Source: an uncultured Bacilli bacterium
GTDB taxonomy: Bacteria; Bacillota_I; Bacilli_A; ML615J-28; CAG-313
DNA: 64,000 nucleotides
Assembly (NCBI GenBank): GCA_944326155.1
Contig: CALVCV010000004.1
Location: 1 to 64,000, forward strand
Reading direction: 5' to 3'
Part shown: positions 19,401 to 27,260 of the stretch, piece by piece
Position numbering within the stretch: position 1 is the first letter of the stretch
Layout of the letters: the number at the start of each line of letters is the position of its first letter
The notes under the pieces: generated by a model
Databases searched by the model: none
What the model saw: the letters and a program-made list of their open reading frames with translations, nothing else
What the model was told of the DNA's origin: nothing
Made by a program: the position numbers and the translations under genes

Positions 19401-19680
19401 TGCAAAAGAAGTAAAAGAATTACTTGTAAAGCTTGATTTAAATCTTGATGACTTTGATGAAGAAAACAAGACTTACAAGATGGACGAAGATATTAGTGAA
19501 AAATGTGAAACTTGGTATAACAATGCTAAAACTGAAGTAGAAAATTATATTGTTGAAAAAGCAATCACAAATCAATTAAAAGAAGATCTTGATTCTATGA
19601 AATTTGCTGAAGGCTTTAATAAAGAACAATTGTTATATTATCTTGATTATCTACTAGAAAGTTATGCTGAGGAGAATTAG
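16498..19680 (+). CDS. Large secreted PrsA/SurA-like protein with an Ig-like insert
   Basis: A 1060-residue acidic extracytoplasmic protein with an N-terminal membrane segment (about 7-31, ending IVSAT, either a signal peptide or an uncleaved anchor). About residues 42-80 (FSNLNVTKQNLYDALKKDYG) resemble the SurA_N/PrsA N-domain, and a second such segment lies at about 575-615 (VAVIDGLEITPDQLFAEMST). Between them is an Ig-like beta domain (about 320-400). A coiled-coil stretch lies near the C-terminus (about 920-980). No intact parvulin active site is visible, so the foldase link rests on the N-domains. It is followed 1 nt later by a paralogue. A ribosome-binding site AAAGGAAA precedes the ATG. 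A role in folding or holding exported proteins is inferred. Confidence 0.6.
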   Translation: MKIFKKLLPVVIGLSTIIVLAIILVIVSATNSKTPKLSNGDESYLQFSNLNVTKQNLYDALKKDYGVVELTRLIDNYLYKDEVAKVKDEDLIPYIEDDIYGEDFKGDKQKEWNDVIESLIITGVIAKADADENDAYNAYDSKVWTKVKDYYRLQYAKEQWAKAEYLKRYEADRKAEGKTGLFDDEDIEEYFEDNFGKTSIGLFIPFSSKAAADAMMKKYGINPDASKTSSTSNQLAGWVKSTFDPTKKEYPTLHDYLTPDEVIAAFIGMYNEVWAYTNNGDDIITSEYYTTSVSEAKTLQLVKVALDELMKEQRNIKGDLNLPLEVVINGSDANVTIEWNKIDEENFKLNPETGALTVTRTTSNVSNKVNGTLTYGTTTLDVSYDITVTKTSTDDTEKATTIDVEVEALDAVLDYTFSLTNDISTYSQFIWEVTDDNDYAEYLTSNSTKLTYSDDAAEFYKSYSIKLNTVGDYYCLFIKLGEGEEPTLENSRDEVIAQMTEDLYKVGTNEKANLERMYYVRRQESGLKIYDKFIEAIYEYNYNTFFGTTLDEDNFDEFKTTRKNKTKVVAVIDGLEITPDQLFAEMSTKYGATYIKTFIDQYYIINSDFNDVYNPWKNIMDEDYIKSLLKSDISSFKQNFELDYFTYEYLSYYGYIPNFPASYGWKDFIHDYFGANSEEELLINRNYGGKIYVDVLEKYMESLYTFQNIKDEMDKIKDEVYKVDVMNLIISVDYDYDGNPDTKIVESNKDDETEENWTPEQIALAEELAQLVMTRYDEVLATGTIAEKLTEMVNVYNEASYEVIENPTSLQEAFGKFKVAGLRIEFEKSTSYDHTSSLVEEFKDAMLEIWNYANDNGLVYDSTAAAEDSNYTNPIVEALKYNIVNPDHNYTFATSYGFHAVAVEKAYDFVEQPTEDEIKLFEASTNLSDAQSNLTTTKTNLESASGNETAVASYKEQIKQLEAEVDKYAKEVKELLVKLDLNLDDFDEENKTYKMDEDISEKCETWYNNAKTEVENYIVEKAITNQLKEDLDSMKFAEGFNKEQLLYYLDYLLESYAEEN

Positions 19681-19681
19681 G

Positions 19682-22093
19682 ATGGTGCTTAGAATGAAAA
19701 ACTTTAAAAGAATTATCGTTATTATATTAGCAATTTGTGCTGTTGTTGCTGCAACAGGTTGTAAAAAGTGTTCAAAAGATAAAAATCGCCTTGTACCAAC
19801 TATTTCCGATCCTAACGGAACATATATTAAAATTGGTGATTATACCGTTACTAAAAATGATGTTTACTTTCAATTATTGAACTCATATGGTACTGAAATT
19901 TTATTAAATATGGTTGATGATGCCCTTCTTCCTCAACTACAGACTAGTGATGAAGCTGGCTTTCAAGAATATCTAGACGATATTATTTATGGTGATGAAG
20001 AAAAAACTGATGATGTAAAACAAGAATTTCTTGATAATTTAATTTTATCAGGCTTAAGTAAAAATCCTGAGGATGACAATTATTATGAAACATATTATCG
20101 TTTAATTTATCGTCGTTTACAATATGCTAAACAATATTTTAAAGATAATATGGAAGAAGACTACTTTACAGATGATGAAATTGAAACTGCTTTTGAAAAT
20201 GCTTATCGAAAAACAAATGATTTAATCATTATTAGATTTGATTCTCGTAATGAAGCAAATTATTATATGACAAATAATGGTATTGATTTGAATTATTTAA
20301 ATACTGGTTGGCAAAAAACCGATGGTACAAAATTTACTGATGAAGAAGTATTAGCAATTTTCGAAAATATCTATAAAGATATCAATTCTGTTAATAAAAG
20401 TGGAATTCAAACTTATACTTATGAAGATTTACAAACTATTAACTCGTCTTTAGCAAATACTGTGTATAACTGGACAGAAGGTTATTATTCAAAAGCTCCA
20501 CTTCTTTATAGTGGCAACTTATATCTAGTATATAAAAATGCTGAATCTGGTAACTTAGATGAAGATGGTAGTGTTGTTACACTTGAAGGTAAAAAAGATG
20601 AAGTAATTGAGAGTTTAATTGAAACTGAAGTTTCTAGTGCTTATACAACAATGACTACACAATTAAATCAATTAGATCATAAATTGAAAATCTATGATGC
20701 TGGCTTACAAAATTTCTATAAAGTAACTTATGATACTGTATACAAAAATTTAGGCTATGCAACTGATGAATATGATGCTTTTGTTCCTACAACTGAGCAA
20801 AGTAATGTAAATGTATTTAGTTATGAATTAAATGGTCAAACAATTAATGTCACTGCAGAACAATTCTACAATGAACTCGTTAAATATTATGGTGTATACA
20901 TTGCTGCTCTTTACATCAAACAATATATTGTTCTAAAAGACAATGGTGTTTATAATCTTGCCACAGGAACAATTATTGATAAAGATAAATATGATGATTA
21001 TTATGAAGAAGAAATTGCTGAATACAAAGAAGCATTTGAAGATGGTGAATATACTTCTCTTGGTTATGCTCCAAATTATGGTTGGAACAATTTTGTTAGA
21101 GATTATTTAGGTTTATTATCTGAAGAAAAGATTTTATTAAATCTTGATTCAACTTTATATGATGAAGGTCTTGAAGATTTCAAAGAAACATTATATTTAG
21201 TTGAAGAAATTAAAAATGAAGAAGGCGAAGTTACAACTCCTGTTGACGCAAAAGTTCAAGAAAAAATGGAAGAAATCTATAATAATTACTTCAATGCTAC
21301 AGCTGTAGGTGTTAGCGTTTATTATGATAAAGATTTAGATAACAAAGCAGATGAATTAACAGAAGGAAGCGTGGAGGCTTTATTAGCTGATAAATTACTG
21401 CAAACAATTTACAACGAAGCAATTAAAAAAGAGGATACAATTGTAAATGCTTTAACTGATATTATTCTTGAATACAATATTACAAATAAGAATGCTAACA
21501 ACATTTGGTCAGAATTTAAAACTGTAGGCTTAAAAGTAAAATTAGTTACTAGTACCACATATAACGCCTCAAGTAACCAAAAGGAAGCAATTATTAATCA
21601 ACTTCGTAATCAATATAATAGAGTACTTGCTTATAGTGATGAAGAAACAGGTACTGATCTTTCAGGTCAAGATTTAAGTAAATCCTATACTTATACTAAA
21701 AATGATGTTACTTATACTGTTAAATCAACTGATTTTATTAATGTTTCTGATGATGAAAACGATTTTGTTCTTTCAGAAAATACAGATTATTTATTCTTTA
21801 TTACAAAGATTGTTAAACCTTATTATATTACATCTTCTAATAAGACTTACAAACCTACACGTGCTCAATATGAAAGTTACATAAAAAATTCAGCCAATAC
21901 AACTACAGCTGTTAAGAATTGTATAACTACATATTATATTCCTGCAATTAATGCTTTAGCAAGTGATGATATTGTTAATAATGCTTTGATGGATGAATCC
22001 ATTGAATTGTTAACTAATATTACTTTCAATAACAAAACATTACTTGAAGAATATATTAACGCATGTAAGATTGTAAATGAGGATGCAGAATAA
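19682..22093 (+). CDS. PrsA/SurA-like lipoprotein, paralogue of the preceding gene
   Basis: An 803-residue lipoprotein: signal peptide and lipobox (AATGC, acylated Cys near residue 27) followed by a basic, Cys-containing stretch. About residues 48-80 (IKIGDYTVTKNDVYFQLLNS) are a SurA_N/PrsA-like N-domain, and a second copy lies near 385-425 (GQTINVTAEQFYNELVKYYG). The two genes share phrases, for example TSLGYAPNYGWNNFVRDYLG here and SYGWKDFIHDYFGANSEEEL upstream, so they arose by duplication; this one lacks the Ig insert. The start is put at 19682, 8 nt after GAGGAG, which lies in the end of the upstream gene; ATGs at 19664 and 19694 are alternatives. It ends at a bidirectional terminator. 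Confidence 0.62.
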   Translation: MVLRMKNFKRIIVIILAICAVVAATGCKKCSKDKNRLVPTISDPNGTYIKIGDYTVTKNDVYFQLLNSYGTEILLNMVDDALLPQLQTSDEAGFQEYLDDIIYGDEEKTDDVKQEFLDNLILSGLSKNPEDDNYYETYYRLIYRRLQYAKQYFKDNMEEDYFTDDEIETAFENAYRKTNDLIIIRFDSRNEANYYMTNNGIDLNYLNTGWQKTDGTKFTDEEVLAIFENIYKDINSVNKSGIQTYTYEDLQTINSSLANTVYNWTEGYYSKAPLLYSGNLYLVYKNAESGNLDEDGSVVTLEGKKDEVIESLIETEVSSAYTTMTTQLNQLDHKLKIYDAGLQNFYKVTYDTVYKNLGYATDEYDAFVPTTEQSNVNVFSYELNGQTINVTAEQFYNELVKYYGVYIAALYIKQYIVLKDNGVYNLATGTIIDKDKYDDYYEEEIAEYKEAFEDGEYTSLGYAPNYGWNNFVRDYLGLLSEEKILLNLDSTLYDEGLEDFKETLYLVEEIKNEEGEVTTPVDAKVQEKMEEIYNNYFNATAVGVSVYYDKDLDNKADELTEGSVEALLADKLLQTIYNEAIKKEDTIVNALTDIILEYNITNKNANNIWSEFKTVGLKVKLVTSTTYNASSNQKEAIINQLRNQYNRVLAYSDEETGTDLSGQDLSKSYTYTKNDVTYTVKSTDFINVSDDENDFVLSENTDYLFFITKIVKPYYITSSNKTYKPTRAQYESYIKNSANTTTAVKNCITTYYIPAINALASDDIVNNALMDESIELLTNITFNNKTLLEEYINACKIVNEDAE

Positions 22094-22146
22094 AAGAATC
22101 TTATTAAATAGACAAATCAAAAATATTCTCAATATTTTCATTAATT

Positions 22147-22182
22147 AAAAAAGGATTAAGTCATTGACTTAATCCTTTTTAT
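22147..22182. terminator. Bidirectional terminator between convergent genes
   Basis: A 15-bp perfect stem (22148-22162 with 22166-22180, core GGATTAAGTC/GACTTAATCC), 3-nt loop, A-run on the left and T-run on the right. Confidence 0.85.
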
Positions 22183-22193
22183 TTGTTTTAATA

Positions 22194-23135
22194 CTATGCT
22201 TTTAACTTAGGTACATAAATACTCTTACGATTTAAACTGGCAATTGGTGCTGAATAAGATCCAGGAGTGGTTTTTAAAGTCTCAGCACTAATTGGCGCCA
22301 TTTTCGAATCTACTAAATCAATGAAATGAAGTGCAAAAGCTTCCATCATTCCTGGTTCTTTAGGAGACCCAAATTCTAACTCACCATGATGAGAGGCAAT
22401 TAAGTGACTTAAAGCCCGATATTCTTCAGTTTGTTGTACTTGTTGCTCTTTGGCTTCAACCGCTAGCATTTGAAGTCCAATAACGATATGACCTAATAAA
22501 TTACCATCTTCAGTATATAGTGGTGATTTGGGACCAGTTAATTCTTTTGTTTTACCAATATCATGAAGTAGTATGCCGGCATATAATAAATTAGCATTCA
22601 TACCAGGATATACTTCTAAATATTTTTCTGCCATTCTTAGCATTGAATATGTATGGTAGGCAAGCCCATTGAAATAATTATGATGCATAGACATTGCAGC
22701 AGGAAAAACAAAGTAATCATCAGAAACTTTGGCAATTAAACCAACAACTAAATTATATAAAGTTTTATTTGTTATTTTATAAATAAAATATCTTATACCA
22801 TTTCTTAGTTCTTCTTCATTCATCGGTGCTGAACGATAGAATTTTTTATCCACAATTTCTTCATCTGTTGCAACTTTGATGCTGTTAATGACAAATTGTT
22901 GTTTACCTGCATATTCGTTAATATGAGCAGTAAAAAAACAAACTTTACCTGGTGTAACTTCATTTTTCTCAATCAAATTTACGTCCCAAGCTCTTGCATC
23001 AATATTTGTGTCACCATCCGATAATGTTACGCTATAATAAGAACTTTTATTTGGCGTAAATCTTTTTTGAATAGCCTCAACCAAAGCGTAAAATTCAACA
23101 TCATCACCGACTTTCATATCCATAAACTTTTTCAT
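22194..23135 (-). CDS. yhaM: 3'-5' exoribonuclease YhaM
   Basis: A 313-residue protein, close to the 314 of Bacillus YhaM. An N-terminal OB-fold nucleic-acid-binding domain (about 8-95, YYSVTLSDGDTNIDARAW) precedes an HD phosphohydrolase domain (about 155-290) with LLHDIGKTKEL and SHHGELEFG supplying metal-binding His/Asp residues. The family trims RNA 3' ends with Mn2+ or Co2+. Its start overlaps the stop of the CCA-transferase gene by one base, which couples two RNA 3'-end enzymes. It closes a four-gene leftward operon. Confidence 0.93.
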   Translation of the reverse strand: MKKFMDMKVGDDVEFYALVEAIQKRFTPNKSSYYSVTLSDGDTNIDARAWDVNLIEKNEVTPGKVCFFTAHINEYAGKQQFVINSIKVATDEEIVDKKFYRSAPMNEEELRNGIRYFIYKITNKTLYNLVVGLIAKVSDDYFVFPAAMSMHHNYFNGLAYHTYSMLRMAEKYLEVYPGMNANLLYAGILLHDIGKTKELTGPKSPLYTEDGNLLGHIVIGLQMLAVEAKEQQVQQTEEYRALSHLIASHHGELEFGSPKEPGMMEAFALHFIDLVDSKMAPISAETLKTTPGSYSAPIASLNRKSIYVPKLKA

Positions 23136-24790
23136 TAGATTAGACCTCTTTCATTTAAAATACGATATTTTTCGTTATTTCTTAGTAAAAATTCTTTAAC
23201 TTGCTGTTTGATTTCTTCGCTTTTAATTCGTTGTTCTCTTTCGGATAATTCATAATAATTTTTATAACCTTTTAAATAAATTTTATAAAGTTGCAAAAAA
23301 TCCTCTTTGTAATCCGTATTTAAATTTTTTAACTCATCATCTGTCAAACTTTGTTGCTTATTATATTGTGCTTTGCCACTTAGTTGTTCATAGTAATAAA
23401 TATCAGCTGGGACTTGATTCCATGCTTCTTCTTTAGCATCAGTTGGTTCCTTATAATCATCATATACTTTTTGATACAATTTGGTTTCCTCTTTAGCATC
23501 ATCAAAATAAGCATCATCAACTGTTTTTTTAGTTGCAAAAATACCAGTTGATGTTTTAGGTTTTGATGAATTAAACATATTTTTGGTCAATAACTTGGTG
23601 ATTTCGTTTCGTATAAGTAAATTTTTATTTGGTAATTCTTTATTTACAATCATCGTTAAAATTTCCGATTTAATTAACGAAATCAGTGAAGTTTCTGATC
23701 CTACTAGGCTTATCAATTCACGATTGGTAAAATCAATTTCTTTTTCACTATGAATGGGTAGATGTTTATATATCTTTTTAATTTGTCGTTTTTGATTGTG
23801 ATATTTATGATTATATGCTTTACAAATGCGATTAGCAGCTTGCAAATCATCGTAATTAATTTTAAATACCATCATTGGATCGACTTGATTAACTGATAAG
23901 TGTTGTGATAATTCAAATAATTTTTTAATCTCTAGCAATTCTTCATGCTTATGACCAGTATTATCAGGAATGCTACCCATAATCCTATATAAAAGTGTCA
24001 TCTTTTCCATCATTGTCAATTTTTTATAACTTTTAATTAAAAGTCTTGTCCAATAGGAAAAATTAGGTAAAAACTTAAATAGATTATTATCATTAATGAT
24101 CTTTAAAGCTTTAAGACCATATTTTTCACTTAGAATTCTATTCATTAACTTAATAATTTTTAATTCACTTAATTCTTTTAAAAACTGCTTACTTTTTCGC
24201 ATGCCTCTTTCAGTATTAGTTTCAACTTCAAAACCAAATTTAGCAACCAAATATAGGCCTCTTAAAATTCTTGATGGATCATCTTTAAAACGTCTTTTAC
24301 TACTACCTATTACTCTTACAATACCATTTTCTAAATCTTTTTGACCTTCTACCAAATCAACAATCGTAAGATTAGGAGTAAGAGCCAAAGCATTAATCGT
24401 ATAATCTCTTCTAATAATATCTTCAACTAATTTTTTAGAATAATGCACATCTTTAATTTTAAATTTTACATATTCCTCAGTACGAAAAGTTGTAATTTCA
24501 TATTTAAAGCCTGAATCCTTAATTATAATAGAACCAAGAGATTCATAATTTGTATCAATATCATAGTCGGCAAAAATATCTTTGATAGCAGATGGCATAG
24601 CATTTGTTGCAATATCAATATCGTTAAAATCAATATTTAAAACAAAATCTCGAACTGCGCCTCCAACAATATAAGCTTCATAAGTTTTTTCTTTAAGGGT
24701 TGAAATGATATCTAAACCTTTTTTGAAATACTTATACATTTCATAATTTCTTTCTTTTAATGATTCTAAATATAAATTTTTTTCGTCCAT
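23135..24790 (-). CDS. CCA tRNA nucleotidyltransferase / poly(A) polymerase family, extended C-terminus
   Basis: A 551-residue class II nucleotidyltransferase. The NTP-binding motif GGAVRD is at residues 43-48 and the catalytic acids D57 and D59 in DIDIAT. The family signature RRDYTINALAL and the RNA-binding motif DPSRILRGLYLVAKFGFE follow. Typical bacterial CCA-adding enzymes are about 400 residues; this one carries roughly 150 extra residues after about 400 (from near TSTGIFATKK), rich in Lys, Glu and Tyr and probably helical, with no family I recognise. Whether it adds CCA or poly(A) cannot be told from sequence; as the only candidate here, CCA addition is likely. AGAGGTGAT precedes the ATG. 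Confidence 0.85.
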   Translation of the reverse strand: MDEKNLYLESLKERNYEMYKYFKKGLDIISTLKEKTYEAYIVGGAVRDFVLNIDFNDIDIATNAMPSAIKDIFADYDIDTNYESLGSIIIKDSGFKYEITTFRTEEYVKFKIKDVHYSKKLVEDIIRRDYTINALALTPNLTIVDLVEGQKDLENGIVRVIGSSKRRFKDDPSRILRGLYLVAKFGFEVETNTERGMRKSKQFLKELSELKIIKLMNRILSEKYGLKALKIINDNNLFKFLPNFSYWTRLLIKSYKKLTMMEKMTLLYRIMGSIPDNTGHKHEELLEIKKLFELSQHLSVNQVDPMMVFKINYDDLQAANRICKAYNHKYHNQKRQIKKIYKHLPIHSEKEIDFTNRELISLVGSETSLISLIKSEILTMIVNKELPNKNLLIRNEITKLLTKNMFNSSKPKTSTGIFATKKTVDDAYFDDAKEETKLYQKVYDDYKEPTDAKEEAWNQVPADIYYYEQLSGKAQYNKQQSLTDDELKNLNTDYKEDFLQLYKIYLKGYKNYYELSEREQRIKSEEIKQQVKEFLLRNNEKYRILNERGLI

Positions 24791-24829
24791 GATATCACCT
24801 CTTTTTTTCTTGGTCTATGAATCTATATT

Positions 24830-25927
24830 TTATACATTAAATCTAAACACCATAATATCACCATCTTGAACGACATAATCTTTTCCTTCAAGACGAACTT
24901 TGCCTGCTTCTTTTACTTTAAGTGGTGTACCATATTCTATCAAATCATCATATGAATAGGTTTCAGCACGAATAAATCCTTTTTCAAAATCGCTATGAAT
25001 AACTCCTGCGCATTGAGGAGCAAGCATGCCCTTTTTAAATGTCCATGCGCGACATTCTTTTTCACCTGCAGTAAAAAATGTACGAAGACCAAGTAAACTA
25101 TAGGCCTCACGAATGACTTTATCTAGTCCACTTTCTTCTAATCCTAAATCTTCTAAAAACATTTGACGATCGCTATCATCTAACATACTTAGTTCTTCTT
25201 CAATCTTTGCTGAAATCATGACAACTTTAGAGCCTTCTTTTTGCGCATATTCCTTAACAGCATCTACATACTGATTTCCACTAACAATATCATTTTCACC
25301 AACATTCGCAATATATAAAATAGGTTTCATTGTTAAAAATTGATAGTTTTTGATATAGTTTTTTTCCTCTTGTGTTAATGGAACTAATCTTGCTGGAAGA
25401 CTTTGTAAAAAAGCCTCGTGAAGTTTTTTCAAAATTTGATATTCAAAAATAGAGTCACTATCAACTTTAAGAAGAGCTTTCTTTTCAATTTTTGGTAATC
25501 TTTTTTCAACTACCTCTAAATCAGATAAAATTAATTCTAGATTAATAACTTCAATATCACCAATTGGATCTACCTTACCATTCACATGAATAATATTGGC
25601 ATTATCAAAGCATCTTACCACTTCACAAATTGCATCTACATCACGAATATGGGATAAGAATTGATTCCCAAGGCCTTCACCCTTACTTGCTCCTTTAACA
25701 AGGCCTGCAATATCTGTAAAAGAAAAAGTTGTAGGGACCACATTTCGGGGTTTAATAATTTCCACAATTTTATCTAATCTTTTATCTCTTACTTCTACAA
25801 TGCCAACGTTGGGTTCAATTGTCGCAAAAGGAAAATTTGCGGCCAGCACATTGGATTTTGTAATAGCATTAAATAATGTTGATTTACCAACATTAGGTAA
25901 ACCAACAATTCCTGCTGTTAAACTCAT
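24830..25927 (-). CDS. ychF: Obg-family ATPase YchF
   Basis: A 365-residue OLA1/YchF P-loop protein that binds ATP rather than GTP and associates with ribosomes. G1 GLPNVGKST is at residues 9-17, G3-like DIAGLVKGAS follows, and the ATP-type variant of G4 replaces the GTPase NKxD (NVGENDI region). A coiled-coil insert precedes the C-terminal TGS-like domain (FFTAGEKECRAWTFKKGMLA ... VKEAGKVRLEGKDYVVQDGD). Normal length. It lies 9 nt after the zinc-ribbon membrane gene and 39 nt before the CCA-transferase gene in one operon. Confidence 0.96.
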   Translation of the reverse strand: MSLTAGIVGLPNVGKSTLFNAITKSNVLAANFPFATIEPNVGIVEVRDKRLDKIVEIIKPRNVVPTTFSFTDIAGLVKGASKGEGLGNQFLSHIRDVDAICEVVRCFDNANIIHVNGKVDPIGDIEVINLELILSDLEVVEKRLPKIEKKALLKVDSDSIFEYQILKKLHEAFLQSLPARLVPLTQEEKNYIKNYQFLTMKPILYIANVGENDIVSGNQYVDAVKEYAQKEGSKVVMISAKIEEELSMLDDSDRQMFLEDLGLEESGLDKVIREAYSLLGLRTFFTAGEKECRAWTFKKGMLAPQCAGVIHSDFEKGFIRAETYSYDDLIEYGTPLKVKEAGKVRLEGKDYVVQDGDIMVFRFNV

Positions 25928-25936
25928 AATTCACCT

Positions 25937-26752
25937 CTATAGTATAAATATTATTAAAACAATTAATACATTTAATATTCTCATTATAATATTAATTAAA
26001 ATATTACGATTGGTATACATATAAATGCCTGTTGAAACTAAATTAATGATAAGACTTGCAATAGCAATTTCTAAAGACATAATCCATGCAATCTCAAAAA
26101 TGGTTACAACAACACTCGTGATAAAATAGATTGCTTTATCAGATAGCATCGTTTCATCTAGCGCATCTATCAAATACTTGCGACCTAAAATTTCTAAACA
26201 TATACTTGAAAGAATACTACCAACAGCAATTTTAAAAATACAAACGCCTTGCCAATCAAAAAAGATAGCATTACCACTTTCTAAATATTGAATAACATAT
26301 TTGGGAAGTACTAAGGTAATATCTGATAGATTGCTCATTATAACAACAATCGCAATGGTTAAAACTGCAACTACAGCACTACCTATAATTTGATTTTTAT
26401 TTATCTTTGGGAAATAGCTTTTAATATCTTTTCTAAATGAAACAAGCATTACAATAGTAGCAATAATACTGCTATAAAACAAACTATTCGTCTGACAAAA
26501 AAGATTAGTATATCCATTCCCATTATTCAATTTGTTTTCAATTAAGGCAAAAACAATTTGAAAAATACCACTTAATGCAAAGCCCACTAAAGCATATAAA
26601 GTAAAACTCATTTTAAATTTTCCTACTGGATCAGGACCATAATCACCTGTTACCATAGCTCTATGCATACGCTCACTATATTCTCCACAATTCGTACAAT
26701 ATTCTTCATTAGGATTTAAAACACGATAACAATTTTTGCATCTTATTTTCAT
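25937..26752 (-). CDS. Zinc-ribbon membrane protein with a degenerate CPBP (CAAX-protease-like) domain
   Basis: A 271-residue protein. The N-terminal zinc ribbon has two CxxC knuckles (CKNC at about residue 4 and CTNC near 19). About seven hydrophobic segments follow from residue 50. LEILGRKYLIDAL sits where CPBP/Abi proteases have EExxxR (EEILFRGYL), with the first Glu replaced by Leu; the last helix has INIIMRILNVLIVLI where an active enzyme has a His-containing motif, with Arg instead. I read it as a CPBP-like protein that has lost catalysis; this is inference from motif alignment. The start at 26752 follows AAGGTGAT and a clear promoter. It is first in the operon with ychF. Confidence 0.62.
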   Translation of the reverse strand: MKIRCKNCYRVLNPNEEYCTNCGEYSERMHRAMVTGDYGPDPVGKFKMSFTLYALVGFALSGIFQIVFALIENKLNNGNGYTNLFCQTNSLFYSSIIATIVMLVSFRKDIKSYFPKINKNQIIGSAVVAVLTIAIVVIMSNLSDITLVLPKYVIQYLESGNAIFFDWQGVCIFKIAVGSILSSICLEILGRKYLIDALDETMLSDKAIYFITSVVVTIFEIAWIMSLEIAIASLIINLVSTGIYMYTNRNILINIIMRILNVLIVLIIFIL

Positions 26753-26785
26753 TTTATCACCTTTTTTACTATTATTAGTATGTTT

Positions 26786-26814
26786 ATTATAACATAAAGC
26801 AGAAAATTTGTAAA
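26786..26814 (-). promoter_or_regulatory. Sigma-A-type promoter of the zinc-ribbon/ychF/CCA/yhaM operon
   Basis: Leftward TTTACA (26809-26814), 17-bp spacer, TATAAT (26786-26791), 34 nt upstream of the ATG at 26752. Confidence 0.75.
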
Positions 26815-26842
26815 TCATTTAATGTTTTTAATTTTTATGTGA

Positions 26843-26848
26843 TATAAT
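26843..26848 (+). promoter_or_regulatory. Extended -10 promoter of the 103-aa gene
   Basis: TGATATAAT (26840-26848) is an extended -10 element; the -35 region is weak. It lies 18 nt before the ATG, so the leader is short. Confidence 0.45.
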
Positions 26849-26866
26849 ATAAATAAGAGGTATCAT

Positions 26867-27178
26867 ATGAAAGAATTTTATCCAATTATAATTTTAACCT
26901 GCAAAAAAATTGTCCTTCTAAATTCAGATTATTTAATAATTCATTCACCTATTGAATTACTTGATAATTATCATATAAAGTATAATGAGCAAATTATTTC
27001 GTTTGATTATTTGATTTTTGATAATATATGCCTTATTACAAATTATTTAAATAGCAATATTTTACATGACAACACAATGCCAATTACTAATTTTTTTCAT
27101 GCCACATCAATTGAAAATATTTTTTATAGTGAAGATATTTTTGATACTATTGATATAATTAAATATGAAGAATTTTAA
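26867..27178 (+). CDS. Small hypothetical protein, unknown function
   Basis: A 103-residue soluble protein rich in Ile, Asn, Tyr and Asp, with no signal peptide, membrane segment or motif I recognise. GAGG precedes the ATG, an extended -10 promoter lies upstream and a 12-bp terminator hairpin follows the stop, so it is a complete single-gene unit. Alternating hydrophobic stretches (YPIIILTCKKIVLL; FDYLIFDNICLI) suggest a small alpha/beta fold. It precedes the PBP gene on the same strand but is separated by the terminator. Confidence 0.55.
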   Translation: MKEFYPIIILTCKKIVLLNSDYLIIHSPIELLDNYHIKYNEQIISFDYLIFDNICLITNYLNSNILHDNTMPITNFFHATSIENIFYSEDIFDTIDIIKYEEF

Positions 27179-27215
27179 ATTAACAATTATTATGATAATT
27201 GTTAATTTTTGTTTT
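27179..27215 (+). terminator. Terminator after the 103-aa gene
   Basis: A 12-bp perfect stem ATTAACAATTAT/ATAATTGTTAAT (27179-27190 with 27195-27206) with a TATG loop and a T-rich tail. Confidence 0.8.
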
Positions 27216-27260
27216 GTATAATATTTTTTTTTATTGGAAAAATATTATAGGTGATATAAG

